Source: an uncultured Prevotellaceae bacterium
Lineage (GTDB): Bacteria > Bacteroidota > Bacteroidia > Bacteroidales > Bacteroidaceae
Length of the DNA stretch: 64,000 bases
Direction: 5' to 3'
Assembly (NCBI GenBank): GCA_902799905.1
Contig: CADCCB010000023.1
Span: 571 to 64,570 of the forward strand
Within the stretch, counting starts at the first letter, position 1; each line of letters begins with the position of its first letter. The position numbers were made by a program, and so were the translations under genes. This document shows positions 52,407 through 60,423 of this stretch, in pieces. Below the pieces are notes generated by a model, which searched no databases, was not told the origin of the DNA, and saw only the letters and a list, made by a program, of their open reading frames with translations.

Positions 52407-54146
52407 ATGATGCTCACGCTTTTCACGATGCTCGGCTCGCTGGCACTTCTCATGTTTGGTATGAAGTCCATGAGTGAAGCCCTGCAGAAAATGGCTGGTC
52501 CGCAATTGCGCCACGCCTTGGGAGCCATGACCTCCAACCGTTTCACAGGTCTGTTGACAGGTTCTGTTGTCACAGCCTCCGTACAGTCCAGCACAGCCAC
52601 CACGGTGATGACCGTGTCGTTCGTCAACGCTGGCTTGCTCACATTAGCACAGGCCATCTCGGTCATCATGGGTGCCAACATCGGCACCACGTTCACCGCA
52701 TGGATCATGGCCCTTGGTGCCTCGTTCGACATCAGCATAGTTTCCTATATAGGATTCTTCCTGGGCATCATCCTCATCTACATGAAGAAGCACCGCTACA
52801 TCGGCGACTTCCTCTTCGGCTTAGGACTGCTGCTCTTAGGACTTACCACCCTGCGCATCACTGGCCAGCAGATGGAACTGGGCAAAAACCCCGATGTTAT
52901 CGCCTTTTTCTCCTGGTTCCCCAGAGAGTCTTATCTGACCATCTTCGCCTTCCTGATCATGGGTGGCGTGCTCACCTTCTGCGTGCAGTCATCGGCAGCC
53001 GTCATGGCCATCACCATGCTGCTCTGTGGTAGTGGCGCTATGCCTATCTCGATGGGTATCGCTCTGGTGCTGGGTGAGAATATCGGTACTACCATCACCT
53101 CTAACCTGGCGGCCCTCTCGGCCAACACCCAGGCACGGCGTGCAGCCTTGGCCCACATGTTCTTCAACATCTTCGGCGTGATATGGATCCTCGTGGTCTT
53201 CTACTGGTTTGTCGACGGTGTGGAATGGATTGTGAAATACGTGGGTAGCGAGATGTTCCATCAGGATATGGCCAGCATGCCGAAGGACAAGTACCTCACT
53301 TTCGTCTTGGCAGCCTTCCACAGCGGTTTCAACGTCATCAACGCCAGCATCCTCATCTGGTTCATCCCCCAGATAGAGAAATTCGTTTGCTGGGTCATCA
53401 AGCCCAAGAAGGTGGACGAGGAAGAGGACTTCCGCCTGCATTTCATTACTGCCGGCTTCATGAAGACCCCGGAACTCTCGGTGCTCGAGGCCCAGAAGGA
53501 GATTCAGGCCTTCTCCAACCGTATGCAGCGCATGTTCGGCATGGTGCAGGAACTGCTCAACCTCTCGTCGAGCGAGCGCAACAAGGAGAAGAACAACGAG
53601 CAGGACTTCAACAAACTCTATAGTCGCATCGAGAAGTACGAGGGCATCTCTGATAATATGGAACTGGAGATTGCCAAGTATCTGGAGAGTGTCAGCGATG
53701 CCCACCTCTCTGACGAGACGAAAGCAAAAATCCGTGCCATGCTGCGTGAGGTCAGCGAACTGGAGTCTATCGGTGATGCCTGTTTCAACATGGCTCGCAC
53801 CATCAACCGCAAATATGCTGCCAAGGCCGATCATTTCATCGAGAAGCAGTACAGCCACCTGCACCAGATGATGGGACTCACCGATCAGGCCCTCTCACAG
53901 ATGAACAAGTTGATGGGTGGCCGCAAGGAGGCTTACGACATCAACCGTACGTTCAACATCGAGAACGAGATCAACAACTACCGCAACCAACTCAAGGCAC
54001 AGAACATCATCGACGTGAACAACCACCTCTACACCTATGCCGAGGGTACCATCTACATCGACCTGGTGAACGAGTGCGAGAAACTGGGCGACTATGTGGT
54101 CAACGTGGTAGAGGCCCGCATGGGTACCCGTCAGCGCGAGGCTTAG
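52407..54146 (+). CDS. Na+/phosphate cotransporter with PhoU-like domain
   Basis: 579 residues. NptA/PNaS family: two inverted membrane repeats with the paired motifs SVQSSTATTVM near 53 and CVQSSAAVMAI near 193, and GANIGTT / GENIGTT after each. The C-terminal third (about 355-575) is soluble and all-helical, PhoU-like (ERNKEKNNEQDFNKLYSRIE; VSELESIGDACFNMART). Imports or exports phosphate using sodium at the inner membrane; the PhoU part is regulatory. Own promoter. Confidence 0.93.
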   Translation: MMLTLFTMLGSLALLMFGMKSMSEALQKMAGPQLRHALGAMTSNRFTGLLTGSVVTASVQSSTATTVMTVSFVNAGLLTLAQAISVIMGANIGTTFTAWIMALGASFDISIVSYIGFFLGIILIYMKKHRYIGDFLFGLGLLLLGLTTLRITGQQMELGKNPDVIAFFSWFPRESYLTIFAFLIMGGVLTFCVQSSAAVMAITMLLCGSGAMPISMGIALVLGENIGTTITSNLAALSANTQARRAALAHMFFNIFGVIWILVVFYWFVDGVEWIVKYVGSEMFHQDMASMPKDKYLTFVLAAFHSGFNVINASILIWFIPQIEKFVCWVIKPKKVDEEEDFRLHFITAGFMKTPELSVLEAQKEIQAFSNRMQRMFGMVQELLNLSSSERNKEKNNEQDFNKLYSRIEKYEGISDNMELEIAKYLESVSDAHLSDETKAKIRAMLREVSELESIGDACFNMARTINRKYAAKADHFIEKQYSHLHQMMGLTDQALSQMNKLMGGRKEAYDINRTFNIENEINNYRNQLKAQNIIDVNNHLYTYAEGTIYIDLVNECEKLGDYVVNVVEARMGTRQREA

Positions 54147-54163
54147 GGACTGTTTCCCTAAGC
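54141..54163. terminator. Convergent hairpin between the Na/Pi gene and the TIR operon
   Basis: GCTTAGGGA and TCCCTAAGC pair (9 bp) and overlap the ends of both genes. Confidence 0.55.
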
Positions 54164-55483
54164 GTCCTCGTAGACACCGTAGAAGAACATAAAGCCTGAT
54201 ACAAACAGGAAGTCCGGACTCAGGACGGCCTGTTGTATCTGTGCATAGTTGTCCTTGAGCCACATCTTGGCATTCAGATACTGGTCGTTGTCGGGGTACT
54301 GACTGATCAGGTCGTCTATCTCCGGCTCTAGGTAGGAGAAATAGGTATCGAAGAGCAGCCTGCGCTTCTTCACGTTCATGCCTGCCGTGGTCAGCAGCGT
54401 GTTCACCATCCTCACCTTGGTGGCTCCCGTCCGCTTCAGGTATGTATAGACGCTGCGCCCCATGTTCCTGTTGCCGGCATACTTGTCTGTCTTCAGCAGT
54501 TTCACCAGATGGGCAAACTTGTTCTGACTGTCGGGATAGCCTATCACCATGTTGTCGTCCAGTTCCCTCACGTAGATGATACCCCCGCTGTTCAGCCGTT
54601 CTACAATGGCCGAGAGACGGTCGAAGGGCTTGTCAGAGTCCTTGAGAATAAGTGTTAAATCCACCAGATCGAACCCGTCAAGCCCCTTACTGGCCAATAT
54701 GCTGTCCATCTTATCGCAGAAGTCGGCATCCTCCATATTGCCAGCATAAAAACAATTTTTCCCTTTGCCATAGGCAGTATTGGCTTCATCGGCGGTGGCC
54801 TGGTTGCACACGAATCCATAGACATGCTCTATCTGCGGGCAGGCCGCATATTTCTCCATGGCCGATGACACCTCGTAGACGGCGGGATTGAAGACGGTGA
54901 GCCCGCTCTTTCCGGTCAGCATCTCCTCAAAGATCTTGCTCTCTATGTCCTTGCATATCTTGTAGTCCTTGATGATGCGCTCCTTCTCGGCATCCTTCAT
55001 GCCCACGGTCTCATAGTAGGTGTTCGAGGTCTTCTTCTGCTTCGTCTCCACCAGCGGGTTGCCGTCCTTGTCCTTCAGGAACAGCAGCAGTTGGCTGTAA
55101 GCGGTGTTGAAGCCGTTGCTGATGTAGAAGTACCAGATGCCTTGGAAGTGCCTGATGCATTCCAGCGAAGAGGGTAGGGTGTCGGGGAAAGTAAAACCCT
55201 GCATAAACAGGAGTACGATGTTCTTGTTCAGTTCCAGTGCCTTCTCTATCTCCAGCCGCACCCAGTCGTCAGGCTTGTCACATCGGTCTAGGGCATGGGG
55301 CGAGAGCACGAGCACGAAATTGTCCGACCGTTCTATGCGTTTGTATATCTGTGTGTCAAACCTGCCGGCCTTCATGCCTTCCAGGTCGAAGAACGTGGTA
55401 TAACCATTGGCTGTCAGCCTCTCATAGAGGCGGCTGGAGAAGTCCAGTCCACCCTCGCGTCGATAACTGATAAATACGTCCAT
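54158..55483 (-). CDS. TIR-domain protein fused to a degenerate methyltransferase domain
   Basis: 441 residues. TIR domain at 1-135: MDVFISYRREGGLDFSSRL, FFDLEGMKAGRFD, VLVLSPHALDRC, and DDWVRLEIEKAL with the WxxxE glutamate typical of NADase TIRs. From about 190 the sequence aligns with the methyltransferase encoded next door (GFDLVDLTLIL to GFDVIHVASAL; GNRNMGRSVYTYLKRTG to GDRAMGRKIPYMLQKSG), but the glycine-rich SAM motif is lost. So a catalytic TIR may be tied to a sensor domain derived from a methyltransferase. Third gene of the operon, 24 nt after the methyltransferase gene. Confidence 0.82.
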   Translation of the reverse strand: MDVFISYRREGGLDFSSRLYERLTANGYTTFFDLEGMKAGRFDTQIYKRIERSDNFVLVLSPHALDRCDKPDDWVRLEIEKALELNKNIVLLFMQGFTFPDTLPSSLECIRHFQGIWYFYISNGFNTAYSQLLLFLKDKDGNPLVETKQKKTSNTYYETVGMKDAEKERIIKDYKICKDIESKIFEEMLTGKSGLTVFNPAVYEVSSAMEKYAACPQIEHVYGFVCNQATADEANTAYGKGKNCFYAGNMEDADFCDKMDSILASKGLDGFDLVDLTLILKDSDKPFDRLSAIVERLNSGGIIYVRELDDNMVIGYPDSQNKFAHLVKLLKTDKYAGNRNMGRSVYTYLKRTGATKVRMVNTLLTTAGMNVKKRRLLFDTYFSYLEPEIDDLISQYPDNDQYLNAKMWLKDNYAQIQQAVLSPDFLFVSGFMFFYGVYEDA

Positions 55484-55507
55484 TGTCTCTCTTGTCTTAG
55501 GTTTTTC

Positions 55508-56359
55508 TTACTTTTTTCTTGCCGTCATATACAGGAAGCCTATCATGGCGAAAAACTCCCCCCGCCTGTAAGCCTCTCTCAACGCCGCATGCCGCTCCCT
55601 GTAGGCGAGGAAGCGCCTGTAGGCCTCCTCGTTGTCATAGAACGACGAATCGTCGGCTGCCCAGAGGTCGCTGTTGAAGTAGAGGTCCCATAGCGTCTCT
55701 TTCATTTCTCCGTTGAAATCGGTGGAATTGATAGTTGTCGAGAGCACCCTGATGTCCTCATAGCCGCTCTTCTGCAGCATATAGGGTATCTTGCGTCCCA
55801 TCGCCCTGTCGCCCGATTCCAGCGAGTGGTCCCACGCATAGAAGCAGTCGTCGAAACTGTCGTCGTGTGGATAGACCATATTGAAGCCGTCGTCCTCGTC
55901 CTGTATAAACAGCCAGCCGCCTGGCACCAACAGCCCGTACAGCCTGTCCAGCACCCGCTGCACATCCTGCATGTGCAACAGGGCTGAGGCTACGTGTATC
56001 ACGTCGAAGCCCGTCCTGTTCCTACTGTCCAGCACCCGTCTCAAATCCTCCACGACGGCGTCCGTCTCTACGTCAAGACAGAGGAAGGCCTTCCGCTCGT
56101 CGGCAAGCCGTTCGTTGGCAGCGGCTATCTTCTGCGGGTTCTTGTCGATGCCCAGCAGGAAGGCGTAGTCCCTCCCGCCAAGTCGCTCCACGATGCTCTT
56201 CCCGTCGGCACAGCCCACATCCAGCACGGCCGGATGCACGCAGGCGGCAAACACCTCGTCGAGATAGGGGGCTGCCACTCTGTTGAGATATTCGTTCTGG
56301 CGGCCTATCCTGACTATCTCGCTGTCCTCATTGCCAGTATATACACTCTGTGATTCCAT
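55508..56359 (-). CDS. Class I SAM-dependent methyltransferase of the TIR operon
   Basis: 283 residues. Motif I VLDVGCADGKS (about 44-54), acidic GIDKN at strand 2, CLDVETD, and motif post-II GFDVIHVASALLHM, LVPGGWLFIQDEDDGF. A C-terminal helical extension (FLAYRERHAALREAYRRGEF) resembles the matching part of the TIR fusion. Substrate unknown; the large C-terminal part suggests a small-molecule or protein substrate. Middle gene of the TIR operon, probably the ancestor or partner of the pseudo-methyltransferase. Confidence 0.85.
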   Translation of the reverse strand: MESQSVYTGNEDSEIVRIGRQNEYLNRVAAPYLDEVFAACVHPAVLDVGCADGKSIVERLGGRDYAFLLGIDKNPQKIAAANERLADERKAFLCLDVETDAVVEDLRRVLDSRNRTGFDVIHVASALLHMQDVQRVLDRLYGLLVPGGWLFIQDEDDGFNMVYPHDDSFDDCFYAWDHSLESGDRAMGRKIPYMLQKSGYEDIRVLSTTINSTDFNGEMKETLWDLYFNSDLWAADDSSFYDNEEAYRRFLAYRERHAALREAYRRGEFFAMIGFLYMTARKK

Positions 56360-56476
56360 TCCTTATTTAAGTTTTTGCAAGTTTCATCTACGCTTCGGCA
56401 GCCTGTAAATAGTAAAATTGCCAAATCGTAAATAAATCGTACATCGTAAATAGTTAAATCGTAAATACATAGAACA

Positions 56477-57607
56477 TTATCGCGTCAGGATGACGTCATC
56501 CTCTCCGCAGGGCATGTAGAGGGAGTCGGTCTCCAGCGGCACGTCGGCAGTCACGCGGTAGGCCGTCTGCTGTTCCTGCAAAGGTATTTGTAGTCGCACC
56601 TGGCCAGTCTCATCAGACATGACCTCATGTCCGTCCACAGTGACTACCACTCCGGCGACGGCCTTCTCTTCCATAGGGTTCCACAAGCGGAAAGCAACCT
56701 GACCATACACAGTCTCATCACGCTGGATACCAATGCAGACAGTCTTCGACAGCCGCAACAGGGTATCCACTGGCTGGAAATCGCGACACGCTACACGCAC
56801 GCGTACCTCCTTATTCATGAATCGGTGCGGTATGTTGGTCATGACGATGTTCCCGTCCAGCGTGCGTATCGTGTCCGTCTTCGTCTCGTTGTCAAGTGTC
56901 AGCATGACTACGGCATCTTTCAATGGCGGTAGCGTCTCACGGTGCACGGAAGTCTCCTGCAGGCTGACCTCGGCATCGAAGGGTTGGTTGGTCAGCCAGA
57001 CGCCAGCCAGTGCTGCTATCACCACCACGATGCCTACAGCCCACGTCACCGCCTTTCTTACCAGCAGACGCCTGTGGCGCTGCCAGATGGTGTCGAACTC
57101 CACACCCAGCAGTTTCGACACCAATTGCACATAGGCCCTCTCCTTGTTCAGCCAGGGCCAGCGATACACGCGCTCGTGGATGTTGGCCCCCAGTATCTCT
57201 GGCAGTCCCAGCCGCTCCACCACGGGGTTGAAGCACTCCGTCTCCTCACTGCCGCTATGTGGCTGACCATCGACGATGAAGAAGTGTATCTGCTTGGTTC
57301 GTCCCAACTGGTGGAAGAACTCTATCTCCTTGCCCACCCATTCTGACCGTGCGGAGTTGGGCGAGCAGATCACGATCAGGTTGCGCGAGGCCTTAAGGCG
57401 CTCCTGCAGTTCCTCGTTCAGTCCTCCCGGCTGGATGTCGGAAGGTGCGAAAAACACCGGTTTCATCGGTCTGCGCTCCCATCCGTGCTCGCTGCAAAGT
57501 GTTGCTGGCATCCGATAGTGCTCCAGTTTCCGCTGCATCTGCCGTCCCCAGGCCGTGTCCTTGGAACTGTAACTGATAAAGGCAAAATACTTCATCTTTT
57601 CTTCCAT
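56477..57607 (-). CDS. TIR-domain membrane protein with an extracytoplasmic beta region
   Basis: 376 residues (ATG 57595, MKYFAFISYSSKD, is a good alternative since GGAAGAA precedes it). TIR domain at about 1-170: FAFISYSSKDTAWGRQM, VFFAPSDIQPGGLNEEL, LIVICSPNSARSEWVGKEIEFF with the WxxxE glutamate. One membrane helix at about 187-207 (WAVGIVVVIAALAGVWL), then three short beta-sandwich repeats (e.g. VAGVVVTVDGHEVMSDETGQ, carboxypeptidase-regulatory-like). Could sense envelope signals and trigger the cytosolic TIR. First gene of the operon; 117 nt with AAATCGTAAATA repeats separates it from the next. Confidence 0.82.
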   Translation of the reverse strand: MEEKMKYFAFISYSSKDTAWGRQMQRKLEHYRMPATLCSEHGWERRPMKPVFFAPSDIQPGGLNEELQERLKASRNLIVICSPNSARSEWVGKEIEFFHQLGRTKQIHFFIVDGQPHSGSEETECFNPVVERLGLPEILGANIHERVYRWPWLNKERAYVQLVSKLLGVEFDTIWQRHRRLLVRKAVTWAVGIVVVIAALAGVWLTNQPFDAEVSLQETSVHRETLPPLKDAVVMLTLDNETKTDTIRTLDGNIVMTNIPHRFMNKEVRVRVACRDFQPVDTLLRLSKTVCIGIQRDETVYGQVAFRLWNPMEEKAVAGVVVTVDGHEVMSDETGQVRLQIPLQEQQTAYRVTADVPLETDSLYMPCGEDDVILTR

Positions 57608-57637
57608 ATTGAGTCTGCTGTCTTTTTATTTCGGCTA

Positions 57638-57645
57638 CAAATATA
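57638..57645 (-). promoter_or_regulatory. -7 box for the TIR operon
   Basis: TATATTTG then TAGCCG on the minus strand, 30 nt before the start. Confidence 0.55.
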
Positions 57646-57684
57646 CAAAAACTTTGCCTACTATTTCTTGTTTTCCATAATTAT

Positions 57685-57716
57685 TTTGGTATTCTGGTTA
57701 ATTTATGCTACCTTTG
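57685..57716 (+). promoter_or_regulatory. Orphan promoter, copy of the one at 62715
   Basis: TTTG (57685-57688), 20 nt, TACCTTTG (57709-57716), then CTTCCGATTTCCCGATTCAG. The same string with a few changes precedes the TPR gene at 62774. Here no gene follows; the plus strand soon runs antisense into RloB. Confidence 0.65.
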
Positions 57717-57788
57717 CTTCCGATTTCCCGATTCAGCAGCGTCCCAACGAGGAGGGCGACAGGCGAGACAACCTCAAAAATGCATGTA

Positions 57789-58415
57789 TTATAGGTATTT
57801 GTTTAGTTCCGTCACCAGTTTATGGACAGTCGTCGACGATTCTTCTTCGGCAGGATTGCCGTGAGCAATTGCTGCCAGTACTGTCTCTGAGTTTTTGATG
57901 GCCTGCTCCTGACGAGTCAAAAGCAAGTTGTACATCATGGCGCCGGTACCCTCAGTTTTGCTGTAGGGCATACCGATGAGTTTCTCCAGCATATCCTTGT
58001 ACTGATTTCTATGGATAGGCCCTTGGTATAGGTTGAAGTGTAACAGAAACCAATATTCGAAGGCCTGATTGCTATAGGCTACACGGAATCCGTTTTTCTC
58101 AGCATACTGTATTGCTTGATTAAAGTCCTTGGCTGGGAAATCATCCTTGTCGAACACTACCCAACACTGGTCGTAAAATCGCTTCTTGGCTTTATCTGCT
58201 TCGCGGATGCTGATGGCTTTGTTGACAAGCGTCATCGTATTCATTGCCTCACCTACGGCCTTAACGGTGGCTGCAGTCATGCGGAATGCCTTGAAGTAGT
58301 CAGGTTCTGTCTTTTCTCCCTCACAGACAATGAGGAACGATTGTTTCACCTCCCTAACGCCTTGACGACGCGAGAGATTGGCGGTTCTATGGTCTTTCTT
58401 CGGTCTCTTTGCCAT
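57789..58415 (-). CDS. rloB: RloB-family protein
   Basis: 208 residues. RloB pattern: basic start, LIVCEGEKTEPDYFKAF near 28 (Glu cluster), WVVFDKDDFP near 86 (DxD-type) and AYSNQAFEYWFLLHFN near 113. The Glu and Asp-rich motifs resemble a TOPRIM-like nuclease site. RloA/RloB pairs were first named in Campylobacter restriction loci and are thought to be defence or abortive-infection modules. Starts 1 nt after the RloA stop, so translationally linked. Confidence 0.85.
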   Translation of the reverse strand: MAKRPKKDHRTANLSRRQGVREVKQSFLIVCEGEKTEPDYFKAFRMTAATVKAVGEAMNTMTLVNKAISIREADKAKKRFYDQCWVVFDKDDFPAKDFNQAIQYAEKNGFRVAYSNQAFEYWFLLHFNLYQGPIHRNQYKDMLEKLIGMPYSKTEGTGAMMYNLLLTRQEQAIKNSETVLAAIAHGNPAEEESSTTVHKLVTELNKYL

Positions 58416-58416
58416 A

Positions 58417-59631
58417 TTACTTTACGGAATTAAAGACATTTTCCATATCGCCAATAAGAGGGGTGGCGCCGTATTTGCCCTGCAGATAGTCCTTCTCGAA
58501 GGGTGAACTGCTACGCACTTTATATTCTGCCAACGAATAGAGTTCGGTGGCTCCAAAATTGTTCTTCTGTGTGAACCACACCTGATCCCTACGGAACAAT
58601 CCGGCACTCAGCAGGAAGGTGTCGTGGGCAGTAAATAGCAGTTGCGCCCCCTTGGGGTTGGTACTGGGGTCGTTGAACAACGCAACAATCCTCCTGACGA
58701 GCAACGGGTGCAGTTTAGAGTCGAGTTCATCAATGACCACGCGCTTACCGTTATCCAAAGCATCAATGATGGGATAAGCCAGCGAGAAATACTTGATGGT
58801 ACCTTCGCTTTCATTGCGGTTGAAGGCAAAGGAAACGTTATTCATCTCGCGCCCCTCGTCGTCGTACTGGCGATGCTGGCTCACCAGTCGGTTGTCCGTC
58901 TTGACAATGCTCTCGATTCCAAGGTCTGCATATCGCGCAAAATCAGTGATGCGTTGTCTCATGACCTCATCGTCCAAATACTTGATGGCATTCTGCCAAA
59001 GCAATTCATCCTCTGAGCAGAACAGTACTTGTGTATTACTCAGCCATTGGAGGATACTCACGGCTGTTGTTTCGTTGAATTGTGCTGCGGTGGAAAGCAA
59101 CAGGGCATTGTTGCGCACCATCTTCTTGTTGACCAGTTCTTGCAGCAACGAACTCTTGGGGTGAACCGATGTGTTATCAGCTTCGCGATAGAACAACTCT
59201 ACCTCCTTGGCGCGTTTCTTGCATGCACGCTTGTAGAGCCATTCCACCTCAACAGCATTGCTACTCACCTCAAATCCATAGCGGTAGATAAACTCCCCAT
59301 CGGTAAAAGTCGCCTCCATGGTGGCAGGCTCGCTGACAGTAGTGGCATTCAGACGGAATGTCTCAACATCAATGGTCTCGCCCGCCTGACTGTTTTTGAA
59401 CGAATCGGTGATGAACTGCTTGTAGAATGCAAACGCCTTCAGTACATTCGACTTCCCCGAAGCATTAGCACCATAGATGACGGCACTTCGCAAGAGCGAG
59501 ATGCCGGTATCGCCAACATCGAAAAGTTTGTTCGGCTCAGAGGTACTCTCTTTGAGCGAAGTGGCAACAAAGGACAGTTTCAACTCATCCTTTATCGACA
59601 GGTAATTGGTTGCACAAAATTCAAGAATCAT
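58417..59631 (-). CDS. rloA: RloA-type ABC/OLD-like ATPase
   Basis: 404 residues from ATG 59631 (MILEFCATNYLSIKDE); upstream in-frame codons are in the promoter. Walker A GANASGKSNVLKAF near 46, a long insert, then Walker B KRVVIDELDSKLHPLLV near 300 and LLFTAHDTFLL (H-loop), the set of AAA_15/AAA_21 ATPases. Expected to form the ATPase core whose partner RloB is the effector. A TATTTTTG box lies at 59663-59670 on the minus strand. Confidence 0.88.
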   Translation of the reverse strand: MILEFCATNYLSIKDELKLSFVATSLKESTSEPNKLFDVGDTGISLLRSAVIYGANASGKSNVLKAFAFYKQFITDSFKNSQAGETIDVETFRLNATTVSEPATMEATFTDGEFIYRYGFEVSSNAVEVEWLYKRACKKRAKEVELFYREADNTSVHPKSSLLQELVNKKMVRNNALLLSTAAQFNETTAVSILQWLSNTQVLFCSEDELLWQNAIKYLDDEVMRQRITDFARYADLGIESIVKTDNRLVSQHRQYDDEGREMNNVSFAFNRNESEGTIKYFSLAYPIIDALDNGKRVVIDELDSKLHPLLVRRIVALFNDPSTNPKGAQLLFTAHDTFLLSAGLFRRDQVWFTQKNNFGATELYSLAEYKVRSSSPFEKDYLQGKYGATPLIGDMENVFNSVK

Positions 59632-59785
59632 ACTTTTAACTCCAATATTTGTGAATTTTCTGCAAAAATACAACTTTTCTTTCAAAAACAAGCAAGAAAA
59701 CAAGAAATAATTGTTTTAACAACCTTAATTCTGCTTGATTCTGACAAAAAGACACAAAAAGGAGGTAAAAGAAACCCACAGAATT

Positions 59786-59934
59786 TCGGCGAACAGCGAG
59801 TGCAGACCGGTGTATTCTCTGTCAGTTCAACCAAGCAGGTGGTGTTCTCGCAGGGCAACTTGCAGGCTACCTACAACGGCAGCGCATGGTCATGGGCCTT
59901 CCTGTTCCTCCCTTGTAGAAGAGGAAGAAGGTAG
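59786..59934 (+). pseudogene. N-terminal fragment of an exported Bacteroidales protein
   Basis: Reads GEQRVQTGVFSVSSTKQVVF, then SQGNLQATYNGSAWSWAF and breaks into a repeat. The FSVS...V.FS.GNLQ..... W.WAF pattern is the start of a large family of Prevotella/Bacteroides FGE-like exported proteins. Truncated at the repeat junction (59899). Confidence 0.55.
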
Positions 59935-60131
59935 ACTAGGGGGTGTCTACACAAAATGCTTCTTTGCTTTGGGAGTGTTGAAACCAGGAATATGCCTGGT
60001 AAAGGTTGCCCCCCTCTGATGCCTTCCCTCTTAGACATTAACCCCCTTATAGGGGGTATATGTCATAGAGGGAGCATCACTCCCCCCAAAGGCTAGGGAA
60101 AGGAAGCATCGGAACGACCGTAAACTGCCGT
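59899..60131 (+). repeat. Accessory-region repeat, full copy
   Basis: Begins CCTGTTCCTCCCTTGTAGAA and ends ACCGTAAACTGCCGT; contains the palindrome ACCCCCTTATAGGGGGT. The right half recurs at 62012-62183 and the left half at 62613-62701. It sits between two fragments of the same coding family. Confidence 0.75.
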
Positions 60132-60285
60132 CCCCACCGGCGCCATCAACGGCCTGTTCGCCATCAGCAATGACGGTGGAGTAACCACCAGCCAGGTGTT
60201 CTTCTCCAAGGGTAACCTGCAGGCTACGTACAACGGCTCTAAATGGTCTTGGGCATTTGTGCGCCTGGTTCGCGCCGTGGAGTAG
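60130..60285 (+). pseudogene. Second fragment of the same exported protein family
   Basis: Frame PTGAINGLFAISNDGGVTTS, then SQVFFSKGNLQATYNGSKWS and WAFVRLVRAVE-stop. Homologous to the fragment at 59786. Both stop at the WSWAF motif, as if cut by the same repeat. Confidence 0.5.
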
Positions 60286-60324
60286 ATAAACTGTCTTGAC
60301 ACAAAGGGATCTCTTTGTGATGTT

Positions 60325-60364
60325 ATAACCTGCCATTATTTCGCGATAATGGCAGGTTATTTAG
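60325..60364. terminator. Strong hairpin downstream of the AAA_14 gene
   Basis: ATAACCTGCCATTAT and ATAATGGCAGGTTAT pair perfectly over 15 bp with a 6-nt loop. Lies 60 nt past the stop of the minus-strand AAA_14 gene and after the fragments on the plus strand. Confidence 0.65.
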
Positions 60365-60423
60365 TCTAAAGAGCTCAGGAATGTGTCAGGTGCCTAGTAC
60401 ATGACACAAAAGCATACTCGTGC

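Noticed and set aside
54158-57607. Thoeris or CBASS system
   Set aside because: No SLOG/Sir2 (ThsA), cyclase or CD-NTase gene accompanies the TIR proteins.
59029-59631. Plus-strand frame leading into the 59786 fragment
   Set aside because: Most of it is antisense to rloA; only the part after 59786 has meaningful protein similarity.
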